From: Alisma plantago-aquatica | Lineage: Eukaryota > Streptophyta > Magnoliopsida > Alismatales > Alismataceae | Assembly: GCA_963693085.1 (NCBI GenBank) | Contig: OY856409.1 | Span: 1,164,730,749 to 1,164,794,748 of the forward strand | Reading direction: 5' to 3' | DNA: 64,000 nt | Shown: in pieces, positions 1 through 11,475 of the stretch | How positions within the stretch are numbered: position 1 is the stretch's first letter | How the letters are laid out: every line of letters starts with the position of its first letter | Translations under genes and position numbers: made by a program | Notes under the pieces: model-generated | Databases searched by the model: none | What the model saw: only the letters and a program-made list of their open reading frames with translations | What the model was told of the DNA's origin: nothing

Positions 1-148
1 CTCATTTGTTTTCCGGAGAAGAAATCCTTGGTCTTCTTTCAGTCACTCAAAGCCATGAACATTGAATAAATTTCTTTTGCCCACTTTTGTAAGCATTTCT
101 CATGGGAGAGAATCAGAATCGAATATGAGAAAGAAGAAAATGATTCAT

Positions 149-1440
149 TATTAATAATATTATTAATGTTGTTACATGCAACAGCAGCATGTGTAAATTA
201 ATTAACAAGTTCAGACAGATCCAAATAAGAAATGAAGATCAAACAAAGCAGGAGAATAGAAATAAACGAGTTAGATTCACAAACCAGATCGTTCGTTGAG
301 TAACGAACGTGATACTTAAAGAAATTAGTGTCCGGCAATCCTCGTGGATAGGCATCGTTCTCCCAATCTCGATCCGACACGAACCTGTAACAGACTCGTC
401 TCGCTCGCACTTGACGCTGTCTCGTCGCACTACCACCAGTGCAGCACAGCGTCCGCAGGAACCTCCGCCTGACAGTTGCGTCTCGGTAACGGGAAGAACA
501 AGTCGCGCTTCGCACAGGAGAATAACTCCACGAAGCGGCTCGGAAATGAAGGCAATCGCTCTCTGGATTAGGGCTCTCAAAACACACGGAAAACTGCGAT
601 AGTTGTTGTGTATTTAACCCTAATGACCGGGGAGTATTTATAGCCACGCACGTCCCTTATCTATATTCCCAGTAAGACGCAAACACTCGGCCACTCTTGT
701 ACATAATACGGAATAATCCGCAAAAGAGAAATACTTTCCTGTTAGGATTTAATAAATCTGAATAGGAAAGAAACAATTAATTACACAATAACTCCACGAA
801 GCGGCTCGGAAATGAAGGCAATCGCTCTCTGGATTAGGGCTCTCAAAACACACAGAAAACAGTGAAAGTTGTTGTGTATTTAACCCTAATGACCGGGGAG
901 TATTTATAGCCACGCACGTCCCTTATCCATATTCCCAGTAAGACGCAAACACTCGGCCACTCTTGTACATAATACGGAATAATCCGCAAAAGAGAAATAC
1001 TTTCCTGTTAGGATTTAATAAATCTGAATAGGAAAGAAACAATTAATTACTTAGTTGTATCCTAGTGCAAAAAAAGCCGGAAGACGGAAGACATTCTCCA
1101 CAATCCACAAGCCACAAGTCACAAGCTCGAGCCCGGCCAAGTCAGGCCAGGCGAGGCGTGGAGTGTCGCACGTGCACGCGTACGTGCGTGCGTTGTGATG
1201 TGGTAACCCCACCCACAAAGCAGGTGAGCATAACTCTCTCCTAGGACCCCTTGGACACTAGTGCCTCATGTGATCCTACATATAAGGACCACAAAAGTTC
1301 TAGGAGTGAGCAATATGGGATAAAACTTCTTTGCCATTTGCACTAGAGACAAAACTATTTTTCTCACATGTACTTGTAGCACTACATTGGGCTTAACCCA
1401 TGCTAAATAAATAGTTGTTATAGCAGCCATATATCTAACA
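149..1440 (-). repeat. 3' LTR of the copia element, with internal duplication
   Basis: This matches 4406-5410 along its length but is about 290 bp longer, because a 266-bp segment is duplicated in tandem at 521-1050. The end sequence TAACA at 1440 matches the other LTR end at 5410. It contains a TATTTATAGCC-like TATA region, which is also present in the other LTR. Confidence 0.9.
521..1050. repeat. 266-bp tandem duplication inside the LTR
   Basis: 521-786 and 787-1050 are nearly identical; both begin AATAACTCCACGAAGCGG and end in AATTAATTAC. The sister LTR (4406-5410) carries this segment once. The two units differ from each other less than they differ from the sister LTR, so the duplication happened after insertion or shortly before it. 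Confidence 0.92.
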
Positions 1441-1453
1441 ATCCCCCACAAAG
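1441..1453 (-). promoter_or_regulatory. polypurine tract of the copia element
   Basis: The minus strand reads TTTGTGGGGGAT directly before the LTR start TGTTAGATAT. This is the usual place and composition of the plus-strand DNA primer in LTR elements. Confidence 0.75.
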
Positions 1454-2004
1454 TACAATGTGTAGTGTGCTCTATCATTCAATCCTCTATACTGTGCTTT
1501 CAACAGATACCTTTCGGTTTGAATCTACCTGAGTTATCCAATTGTGACCTCCGTAAGAACTAGGTGAACAAAAGTCTTGAACCTGAACCTTGGGTACAAG
1601 AGTATAGGTTGGTAACAACACAATAAAGACATGGTAGAAAAGAAAACAATACATTAAGGTCATGCATACAAAAATCTATATCATGATTGATAATAGAGAA
1701 CAACCCAATTCTCCTGTTGCGGCCTATACAACATCAACCACTTAGCTGGAGTCTCCAAGGATGTACTGCTAACATCCTGACCTAAGACTTGACACCATTA
1801 AGAGACTACTCTCTTACTAACTTGCAGTCATGACACTAACAGGTTTCCCAGAGGATAGACACAGATGCAAGACGCATCAAACAAGAATACATAGTGTCAT
1901 CTGATTCACCCAATAGCTTGTTATTACCACATTGAACCCAATTTATGGGATCTCCACTCTTTTGGGTTGGGTTGCTACTGCCTGTAAATCTATAGGGGTT
2001 TCAG

Positions 2005-2530
2005 TCACATCCCCAACCTGGATTTTTCCACTAAAGCCAAGGTAAGACCTTTAGTGAAAGGATCAGCTGTATTTTCTTTGGTACCGACGTAGTCCACAGC
2101 CACGACCCCATTAGACACTAACTCCATTACAGACTTGAGTCTGACTTGGATGTGTCTATGTTGTTTTTTATTGTACTTGGAACTCTTTATCTTAGAAATA
2201 TTTGTAGTGTCGTCACGGTGAACTGAAATTGCAGGAAGCGGCTTCATTACCATAGGTAAACTGGACATAAGTCCATGTAGCCATTCAGCTTCCAATCCAG
2301 TTTCATCTAAAGCACACAACTCTGCTATAAAAGTGGACCGAGACAATATGGTCTGTTTCTTAGACCTCTAGTAAACAACTCCTCCTTCCAACAGCATTAC
2401 TCCCAGAATTCACGGCAATCCAGCTTGCATCACTATATCCTTCGACTACAGAAGGATGTTTACCATAATGCAGCCCATAAAGTTGGGTAATTCAGATGTT
2501 TAGAGTAAGGTATTTACCATATCTATTAAG
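2005..2530 (-). pseudogene. copia RNase H relic
   Basis: The translation carries hallmarks of the copia RNase H domain: GYSDASWI near the start (about 2445), the motif STFIAEL around 2335, and the C-terminal signature ending in KENTADPFTKGL. The last 113 residues (2005-2346) are open, while the N-terminal part lies in another frame with a stop near 2370. The domain degrades the RNA strand of the RNA/DNA hybrid during reverse transcription. Immediately upstream, where reverse transcriptase should lie, the sequence jumps to the integrase core. Confidence 0.85.
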
Positions 2531-2532
2531 GT

Positions 2533-3165
2533 TCAGTTTTTATGTTCAGCAATCTCATTTGATTGTAATGAATAAGGAGCAATGACCTCATGAACTATAC
2601 CATGTAATTGGCAAAATTCCAAAAATAAGTTCGAGGTATACTCTCCTCCCCTATCGGACTTTAATCGCTTAAGTACTTTACTGGTTTGAGTTTCGGCTTC
2701 TTTCTTATAAATTTTAAATTTATCCAATGTCTCATCTTTACTTCTAAGTAAAAACACATAACAGTATCTACTCGCATTGTCAATAAAATTTATAAAATAA
2801 CGTTTTTGATCCCTCGTAGAAACACCATTAAATTCACAGATATCTGTATGCACTAAATCCAAAATTTTTGAATTCCTATTCACAGAATGAAAAGGCTTCC
2901 TAGGCAATTTAGCTTGCACACAGATTTCACATTTATTATTGCTAATCTCATATTTAGGGATTAAATTCAGGTTCATCATACGCTTCATTGAGGCAACATT
3001 AACATGTCCCAAACGTGAATGACAAACATCAAATGAAACAAGATTCATGCAAACAGAACTATAATCATTCAAATATAAAATGGAATTTGAAACAGGTTCA
3101 TCATGAATCTTAAATAGGTTCTCCACATCACATAAGTATCCCTTGCCAAAAAAACAAAGAATCAT
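2533..3165 (-). pseudogene. copia integrase core, truncated
   Basis: A 210-residue open frame holds a GAG-pre-integrase segment (SRLGHVNVASMKR, then a zinc-type CEICVQAKLPRK) followed by the integrase catalytic core. Core motifs are DLVHTDICEF (first Asp), KSDRGGEYTS (second Asp) and a C-terminal SNEIAEHKN holding the expected Glu. The frame ends right there, where a full copia integrase would continue for more than 100 residues. The protein would insert element cDNA in the nucleus. The abrupt end coincides with the internal deletion that also removed reverse transcriptase. Confidence 0.9.
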
Positions 3166-4368
3166 GAAGGTGTGTAATAATATCCTTATTGCATTTACAC
3201 TCTACTCTATAACCTTCCCTAACTAAAATGACGCCACTAAGGATATTGCGTTGAATGGTTAGAACATGTCTGACCATGTTAAGAGTCAAAACCTTCCCCG
3301 AATGGAACTTCAAGTCCACCCGTCCTTCTCCTTTGACTTCTGCAGAGCTGGAATCGCCCAAAGTCACGGACCGACCTCGAGAGGCCTGATAAGACACAAA
3401 CAGGGATTTATCAGCACACACATGTACATTAGCCCCAGTGTCAATTATCCAATAAAATGGTTCAAAACTAAAAAAGATTTTAAGCTTAATAGACATGTAC
3501 CCATCATTGAGGTTCAAGGATGTAGTCATCTTATTGACCACAGTCTCCTCAGTTGCAGATGCGGCAGCTTTCTTTGCCTTCTTAGAAGGACAATCCTTGT
3601 TTCCGTGGCCAACCTGTCCACAAGTCCAACAAGGTTTGTTCTTCGGTTTCTTTTGGATCTTTGCCTTGGGTTTATGTGCATTCTTAGATTTCTTATCTTT
3701 GGTGTTTTTCGCAGAAGTAAAATTAACATTTGGATTTGCATCAGTAGGCACATTGATTATTTTCTCCTTTAAGTGTTCTTCTTGTATATTAATATCCATC
3801 ATTAGTTCTTCCATTGTGTGTGTCCCTTTGCGATGCTTCAGAGACATACCAAACGATTCCCATGACTTAGGAAATTTTTCTATGATAGACATAACAACAA
3901 ACTTCTCGGGCAATACCATCTTGGCATCTGAGAGTTCATGAACTAGGAGTTGTAGATCATGTGTTTGATCAGAAACTGACTTACCATCTAAAACTTAAGA
4001 AATTTAGACACGCAATATTTTTCAACACGTTGATTTTCAGTACTAAAATTCTTAATCAACAATTCCCACAAAACTTTGGATGTAGTGACTGGCGGCTTTG
4101 AGTAAGAATCATACAATTTATTATTTAAACCAAACAGAATCAAACCGCGGCACATTTTGTCACCCTTCTTCCAATTAGCAATTGTATTTGCATTATCAGG
4201 AATCGTTTCATCATATTTAGGTTCAGTCTCTACTAAGTACTGATCCAAACCCGCAATATTCAGTCAAATTTTCATCCGACTCTGCCAACGGCCAAAGTTG
4301 GTACCAGTAAATTTTTCAGGCATATTGTTGATATCAATTTTATTTCCCGAACCACCCTGACTGACCAT
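3128..4368 (-). pseudogene. copia gag and protease relic
   Basis: The gag start is the ATG at 4366-4368, reading MVSQGGSGNK. The frame is broken by a stop near 4264 and again near 3987, then runs open from 3919. Residues visible in order are a gag capsid-like region, a basic linker, a zinc knuckle CWTCGQVGHGNKDC (CCHC) near 3620, and an aspartic protease motif WIIDTGANVHVCADKS near 3440. Gag packages element RNA and the protease cuts the polyprotein. The protease end overlaps the integrase frame at 3128-3165 in another phase, indicating a frameshift there. Confidence 0.9.
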
Positions 4369-4405
4369 TGTTAATTAACGACAGAAAAAATAATTTCTTT
4401 AAGAA

Positions 4406-5410
4406 TGTTGATAAAATTATTATTGTTGTTACATGCAACAACAGTATGTGCAAATTAATTAACAAGTTCAGGCAGATCCAAATAAGAAACGAAGATCAAA
4501 CAAAGCAGGAGAACAGAAATAAACGAGTTAGATTTGCAAACTGGATCATTTGTTGAGAAACGAACGTGATACTTAAATAAATCAGTGTTCGACAATCCTC
4601 GCGGATAGGCACCGTTCTCCCAGTCTCGATCCGGCACGAACCTGGAACAGACTCGTCTCGCTCGCGCTTGACGTCGTCTCGTCGCACTACCACCAGTGCA
4701 GCACAGCGTCCGCAGGAACCTCCGTCTGACAGTCGCGTCTCGGTAACGGGAAGGACAAGTTGCGCTTCACACAGGAGAACTACACGAAGCGGCTCGGGAA
4801 TGAAGGTAATCGCTCTCTGGATTAGGGTTCTCAAAACACACGTAAAACTGCGGCAGTTATTGTGTGTTTAACTCTAATGACCGGGGAGTATTTATAGCCA
4901 CTCACGTCCATTATTCCTATTCCCGACAAGACGCAAACACTCAGTCGTTCTTGTATATACGGAATAATCCGCAAAAGAAAAATACTTTCCAGTTAGGATT
5001 TAATAAATTCTAATAGGAAAGAAACAATTAATTACACGAGTAATTAATTACTTAGTTGTATCCTAGTGCAAAAAGAAGTCGGAAGACATTCTCTGCAATC
5101 CACAAGCTCGAGCTCGAGCCCGACCCGACAAGGCGAGGCGTGACGCACGTGCGTGTGTGTGTTGTGATGTGGTAACCCCACCCACCAAGGAGGTGAGCAT
5201 ACCCCCCTCCTAGGACCCCTTGGACACGAGTGCCCTCATGTGATCCTACATATAAGAACCACAAAAGTTCTAGGAGTGAGCAATATGGGATAAAACTTCT
5301 TTGTCATTTGCACTAGAGACAAAATTATTTTTTTCACATGTATTTACTGCACTACATTGGGCTTAACCTATATTAAATAAATAGTTGTTACAGCAGCCAT
5401 ATATCTAACA
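4406..5410 (-). repeat. 5' LTR of the copia element
   Basis: This is a direct repeat of the left LTR without the 266-bp duplication. On the plus strand it starts TGTTGATAAA and ends ATCTAACA, followed by the TTCAT target duplication at 5411-5415. Confidence 0.9.
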
Positions 5411-5415
5411 TTCAT

Positions 5416-5990
5416 CTCAGCACTTGTTGATTTATATAAATATTTGTCCATGTTGGTAGCGGCAAGTTCCTGCGTGGAGGAAGTGGGGGAACTGCCTAAA
5501 GCAGCCGTGACAATGCAAACTGAATAAAGTAAGCCTGGTTTCTATTGCCCTTTTCGTACATTTATCATTCGTTGTAGTTGCCGCTACCTAGCCGGCAGTT
5601 GACCAAAGGGAAAATGGTAGACTTTTTCATGGTTGGTCCCGCTAGAAACACAACACGTAGGACATTTCTCACGATTCACTAACCAGGATTCTGTGCCACA
5701 CTTATCCTGTTGTCCTCTCAGCTACACTGGCAAAGTAGCGTGTGTGTGGGCAGAGTTGGATTCCCAATTGCACGTCATCCAATAACTGTTAAGTTTTGTA
5801 TAAATGTTGTGTGGCTTGGACGAAATGCGTAGACATGCCAGGCAGATGCTTTGTTAAATGGCTCTATAAAAAATCATACGACAAACTATACAAAGGTGCA
5901 CATCTTTTTTATATATGGTGTTGTATTCTCTCAATTTAATATGTATGTGTTCTAGCTTCGATCACTTTCACTACAATTTTAATTTGTGTT
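5416..5990. other. unassigned DNA between two elements
   Basis: No open frame of note and no recognised element. The stretch ends with CTAAACTTTG, which is repeated at 8368-8377 on the far side of the palindrome. Confidence 0.5.
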
Positions 5991-6000
5991 CTAAACTTTG

Positions 6001-6787
6001 AGGCAAAAAATCAAAATAAACGAGTTATAGAAAAATATTGACCAAAATATATGAGTTTGGAACAAAATTCCCGGAATAGACGAGTTTGAAAGGAGGAAAG
6101 AGGATGGAGACGCCATTTGATTCGGCGTCTCCATTATGATTGGTCTACGTCGTTAAAAACAAAATAAAAAATTGAAACAATCAGCCTGCGGCCCCGCCAC
6201 TTGGCGGTCAAGAAATGAAAACGCCAAATAGAATGGCGTCTTCACTCCTGGGCTGCCACATGGCGCAGCCACTTCACAAATCGATTTTTTTTTTTTCAAA
6301 AACTTCGATACCATGTATTTAATTAATTTGTATTGTTTACATTTTAATTAACATATATTATTTTATATTAATTATTTATTTGATCTAAATCAAATATTAT
6401 TTAATATTAATAATATAATCAATGTTTGATATATAATAGTATGTTATATTTTTATATATTGATTTATAAATTCATTAATTAATGATATATTTAACTACAT
6501 ATGCATACATTTATTGTATATAGATATATTTATGAGTTGAAAATAATAATTTATTAGTATGACACAAAATATTATCCAAATGTTGTACATAAAGATCATG
6601 TCACACAAATTATTACTATATTAATCAAATAATATTTATATGTATATAACACAATATAAATAACATTTAATATAAAACATAGTTGTGTATACACACACTT
6701 TATATATATGATATATTTACTTTATTGGATTTGGATTATATATTTGACACCGAAAAAATAAAATGTTTGATAAATATAATTGTATGC

Positions 6788-6874
<87 letters not shown>

Positions 6875-8368
6875 CATTCATATATTTTTTATTGGACTTG
6901 GATTTGGATTTAGAATTTATGTACACAATTATTATATTTAATTGATAAATATATCTAAATACAATAATTGTGCGCATATATCTTTGATATTTTATCAATA
7001 AATAAATATAGAAATATAAACATATAATAGATATTTTTTTATTTAAATGTCATATATATTATCAATATTAGTGTACATAGTATAATATATTACTATAATA
7101 TCAAAAAGAATAAGATGTATATATATATGTATATGCATATAAATATATATGCATATATATGTACATAAATATACATATATGTATAGATATACATATACAT
7201 ATACATATATATACACACACACATATATATACATATATATACGTGTATATATACAATTATATATATACATATATATTTATATATATATATATATTATATA
7301 TATATATTTATATATACATAATATTTGTTTAGATATTATAATAATATATTATAATATGCACATTAATATTAATAATAGATATATGACATTTAACTATTTT
7401 TTATCTATTATATATTCATATTTCTATATTTAGTTATTAATAACATATTAAAGATATATACAAGCAATTATTATATTTTCACATATATCAATTAAATATG
7501 ATAAATTGTTGCATAAGTTCCAAATACAAATCCAAATTATATATATATATATATATATATGATATATTGTAGGCATATGCATACAATTATATATATTTAA
7601 CATTTTACTCTCTTGGTATCAGATATATAATCCAAATCCAATAAATTGAATATATTACATATATAAAATGTGTGTACACACATTATTGTCTGATATTGAA
7701 TATTATTTATATTGTGTAATATACATATAAATGTTATTTGATTAATATAGTAATTATATGTGTAACATGATCTTTACATACAATATTTTGATAATATTTG
7801 TATCGTATAGTTTTAAAATTTATTACAAAAATTATTATTTTCAACCCATAAATATATTTATATACAACAAATGTATACATATGTCGTTAGATATACCATT
7901 ATTTATTGAATTTATAAATAATATATTAAAATGTAACACACTATTATATATCAATCATTGATTATATTATTAATATTAAATAATATTTTGATTTAGATGA
8001 AATAAATAATTAATATAAACAATATATGTTAACTAAAATATAAACAATACAAATTAATTTTATACGTGGTATCAAAGTTTTTGAAAAAAAATAAAACAAA
8101 ATAGTTTGTGAAGCGGCTGCGCCATGTGGCAGCCCAGGAGTGAAGACGCCATTTCATTTGGCATTTTCATAGCGGCAGGGGGCGCATGTTGATTGTTTTG
8201 ATTTTTTTATTTTTAACGATGTGGACCAATCAGAATGGAGACGTTGAATCAAATGGTGTCTCCACTCTCTTTCCTCCCTTCAAACTCGTCTATTCCGGAG
8301 ATTTTGTTCCAAACTCGTATATTTTGGTCAATATTTTTCTATAACTCGTTTATTTTGATTTTTTTTCC
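6001..8368. mobile_element. 2.4-kb foldback (palindromic) element, Mutator-like TSD
   Basis: The left arm read forwards matches the right arm read in reverse complement over almost the whole length, with the centre near 7190. Outer arm landmarks are AAATCAAAATAAACGAG on the left and its complement at 8340-8365, plus GC-rich inner blocks at 6100-6290 and 8100-8270. The sequence TAAACTTTG flanks both sides (5992-6000 and 8369-8377), a 9-bp direct repeat typical of Mutator-like elements; it can be extended to 10 bp with a C. The interior is AT-rich and microsatellite-rich and has no transposase, so this would be a non-autonomous element. The family assignment rests only on TSD length and long inverted repeats. 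Confidence 0.8.
6788..6868. repeat. (TA)n(TG)n microsatellite
   Basis: A run of TA followed by about 29 TG units. The matching position in the right arm of the palindrome (7535-7560) has only TA repeats, so the TG tract expanded in one arm only. Confidence 0.95.
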
Positions 8369-8377
8369 TAAACTTTG

Positions 8378-8990
8378 TATGTAGGACAAATGATACGTAC
8401 CTACATCTTTAGGCACTATTTATGCTTAATTTGAAACTACATTTAGACAAAAGTGGTCTCTGTTCTGTTAGTTGTAGCGTAATGTGTGGCCGTAAGATAC
8501 CATTGTAGGAACAATCCCATAACCTGTGACAGAAAATGTATTGTTAGGTCAGACTTTCACTAGATTAACATGTTTCATCATCATGTGTGCTAGCCCCATA
8601 CATAAGACTAATGTCTAAGGTTCATTGTCACTCAAGGTCTACCTTTCAGACTACTGTTAGACTTTCCATATTGTCTATTGACATTGTATAATATTGTTTC
8701 ATTGAATTAATATATACATACAAATACTACTAATTAAATCTTGTCCTTCCATTTTTAGGTTCATTTGTATTAGCACACTCCATCAAATGTAATTGGTGTT
8801 AAAATTATGATATGATATATAATATAGTTCATTCTTATATTTTGGTGTACATAATTTCATTTATTAGTATTAATTGATATTTTTTCTGATACAATTGTTG
8901 CAGTACATCTATCCATCTTGAATGCATTTCTATGTGTAAACAATCACTGTTTGAATGTATTGATAATATATTATATCTAATTTGATTAAT
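8378..8990. other. non-coding stretch upstream of the Helitron gene
   Basis: AT-rich with no supported gene. It may include the Helitron 5' region, but I found no convincing 5' TC terminus. Confidence 0.4.
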
Positions 8991-9038
8991 ATATATATGT
9001 GTGTGTGTGTCAAAGATATTTTTTGATGATGTCATAGG

Positions 9039-11400
9039 ATGAAGTATTCTGATCTCTCAGAAGAAAGGAAGGATGCAAAAAGAAAGTATCAAAGAGAATA
9101 TTATGCCAAACTTTCCAATGAGAAAAAGGCAGCAAAACTTGAAAAAAGTAGACAAAATTATGCCAAGAGAAAATGGCAATCCTCTAATGAATTTTTTGGA
9201 AAATCAAGATTGAGTACAAAAATCACAAAAGCGTCATTGGATTCTCATGTTATTTTATCAAAAGGACACATAAATACTGAACACGCACAATCTGAGTCTA
9301 TTAGTGTGGGGGAAGTTGGATCCTCATCAAACTTTGATGAATCAAATTTGTCTTTAGCTTCTACATCGTTCGTGATTAAAAGAGGGGAACGTATACAGAA
9401 AAGTTTCATAGTAGATTTGTCCATACCCAAAGAGCCACATGTACTCCCTGCATGTGAACATTGTGTGCATTGTCACGCAAAAAGGTTTTTATATGAGATA
9501 AGAATATTTTGTTGCTATGATGGTGAAATTCTTATAGAAACAAATGATATCCCTATAGGATTCCATCATCTGTATACATCTGTGGAGAAAGAGGTTGTTC
9601 ACTTCAGAAAATGTATAAGAACATACAACAACACTTTTGCCTTTACATCTATGGGTGTGAATGAGGACAAAGTTCTTTCAAAGAGAAATAGAGGGATATA
9701 CACTTTCAAAGTACAAGGACAAATTTATCACTTCATAAATAACATGATACTTGAAGATGGACACCCATCACATTTTTAGTTATACTTCTATGACACTGAT
9801 CATGAAATTGAACATAGGCTACATCAATCATCAAGATTAAAAGAAGATGTAGTCAAAATATTGGTTACTAAATTACATGTGAATCCATACTCAAAATTCT
9901 TTTGAAGCTTGAAAGATCTGTAAGACTTAGAGAATGTTCAAATTTTCATAAAGTCAAGTCCAAATATACATCAAGAGATTCTGAATGCACCAACATGTTC
10001 ACAAGTGGCTGTTATTTGGATTGAAAATGAAGATGACAGGGACTGATACAAATTTTCATCGGGATATTCGTGTTTACACTCATCTTGGTAGTAGCCACTG
10101 TGTTAATTATTACTATGGATGTTATGATCTTTTGCAATATCCATTGTTATTTCCACATGTTGACATTGGCTGGCATGAAGGAATTTCACAAAAAGACGAA
10201 AAGACAGGACAATGGATGATCAATCAATCATGTTTTGATCCATCTTATTTCGATGATATAACTGAACTTCTCAGATAAGAAGAAAAAGGTAAATATAAAG
10301 TAATTTATACATTTACTTTAAAATAATATATCTATTATAATTATTTTTTATGGTTTTTAACTCTAGGAAGCAAACAAAAGAGAAGGAAGACAGTCTCATG
10401 TCGTGAATATTATTGTTAAGCTACAAATTAGAGATGATGATAAATCAATTTTTACTACATTCTGATAATATATTATATCTCTCTAGGGCTTTACTCTCCC
10501 TTCTCTCTAGATTCCCCCGTCGGCTGCCACTGGGGGGAGGGAGCGTCGCCCTGATGTCTTCCTCCCCCTGGCCTACCAACCGCTCACGGTGGTATCCTGA
10601 GTTTGTAGTATGGTTTTTAGTTCTAGGAAGCAAACAAAAGTGAAGGAAGACGGTCTCATGTCGTGAATATTATTGTTACAAGCTACAAATTAGAGATGAT
10701 AACAAATCAATTTTACTACATTTTGGAAGACTTTTGCAACAATATATTGTTGATATGTACATTAAACTTGAAAGTAGTCGATTGGACTATATTAGGAGAG
10801 ACCAAAAAAACATTCATGTTGATTTGTATCAAGGAGTTGTTGACAGCATTAGTCAAGGATAAAATACTAGTATCAAAGTTGGAAAAATAATTATCCTTCC
10901 TACTTCCTTTATTGTTGGTCCTAGAGATATGAGACAAAGATATCTTGATGCAATGGCATTAGTTCAAAGATATGGAAAGCCTAATATTTTTCTAACATTT
11001 ACATGCAATCCATCATGGATTGAGGTAAAACAAGAATTATTAAGATCTAAAGAAGCACAGAACAGGCCAGATCTACTTTCTAGAGTTTTTAAAGCAAAAT
11101 TAGAAGAGTTGAAAGTCGGTCTTTTCAAAAGAAATATATTTGGACATGTGATTGCTTATGTGTATGTGATACAATATCAAAAAAGGGACTTCCGCATGCA
11201 CATTTCTTAATCATATTGAAAAGAAGTCAAAATATTAGTACACCTGATGTATATGATCGGTATGTATCTACTAAAATACCAGAAAAAGAATCAAAATCAC
11301 ATCTATATAATATGGTTCTGAAACATATGGTTCATGGTCCAAGTGGAACCTTAAATCCTAAAAATGTTTGTATGGATAATGGACATTGCAAGAAGAAGTA
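9039..11400 (+). pseudogene. Helitron RepHel relic, unit A
   Basis: The 246-residue opening frame (9039-9779) starts with a Lys/Arg/Glu-rich segment (KYSDLSEERKDAKRKYQ). It has the CEHCVHCHAKR and FCCYDGEI cysteine motifs common before the Rep domain of plant Helitrons. Further pieces are the Helitron-like N segment HLGSSHCVNYYYGCYDLLQY near 10080 and Rep motif FLTFTCNPSWIEV near 10990. The HUH region near 11190 is frameshifted. Stops at 9777, 9903 and elsewhere break the frame. Rep would nick and join DNA for rolling-circle transposition. It is cut off at the (TA)n tract at 11410. Confidence 0.85.
10342..10730 (+). repeat. local duplication around a GC-rich insert in unit A
   Basis: About 125 bp beginning ATGGTTTTTA and containing GTCTCATGTCGTGAATATT occurs twice (10350-10472 and 10610-10730). 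Unit B has it once. Between the copies sits a block of about 130 bp, 10487-10608, rich in G and C (GGGGGGAGGGAGCGTCGCCC), unlike the surrounding AT-rich sequence. It is a foreign fragment of unknown source. Confidence 0.8.
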
Positions 11401-11408
11401 TCTAAGGG

Positions 11409-11453
<45 letters not shown>

Positions 11454-11475
11454 ATATATCAAAGATATGTTTTGA

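Larger units (their letters stand above)
149..5410 (-). mobile_element. Ty1/copia LTR retrotransposon, decayed, internally deleted
   Basis: Two direct repeats (149-1440 and 4406-5410) flank minus-strand relics in copia order: gag, protease, integrase, RNase H. The 5-bp duplication TTCAT flanks the element at 144-148 and 5411-5415. The right LTR starts TG and both LTRs end in TAACA; the left LTR start has decayed to TA. A purine tract (minus strand GTGGGGGAT) abuts the left LTR, which fixes the minus orientation. No tRNA-iMet-type primer site is visible next to 4405, so the primer is unknown. The reverse transcriptase and the integrase C-terminus are missing. Stops break the gag frame, so this copy cannot be autonomous. 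Confidence 0.93.

Noticed and set aside
3266..3941. Plus frames of 148 and 168 codons opposite copia gag
   Set aside because: They are antisense shadows of the gag/protease relic, which has clear motifs.
6683..7433. Open frames rich in Tyr-Ile, Cys-Val and Thr-His
   Set aside because: They are translations of TA, TG and CA microsatellites inside the foldback element.
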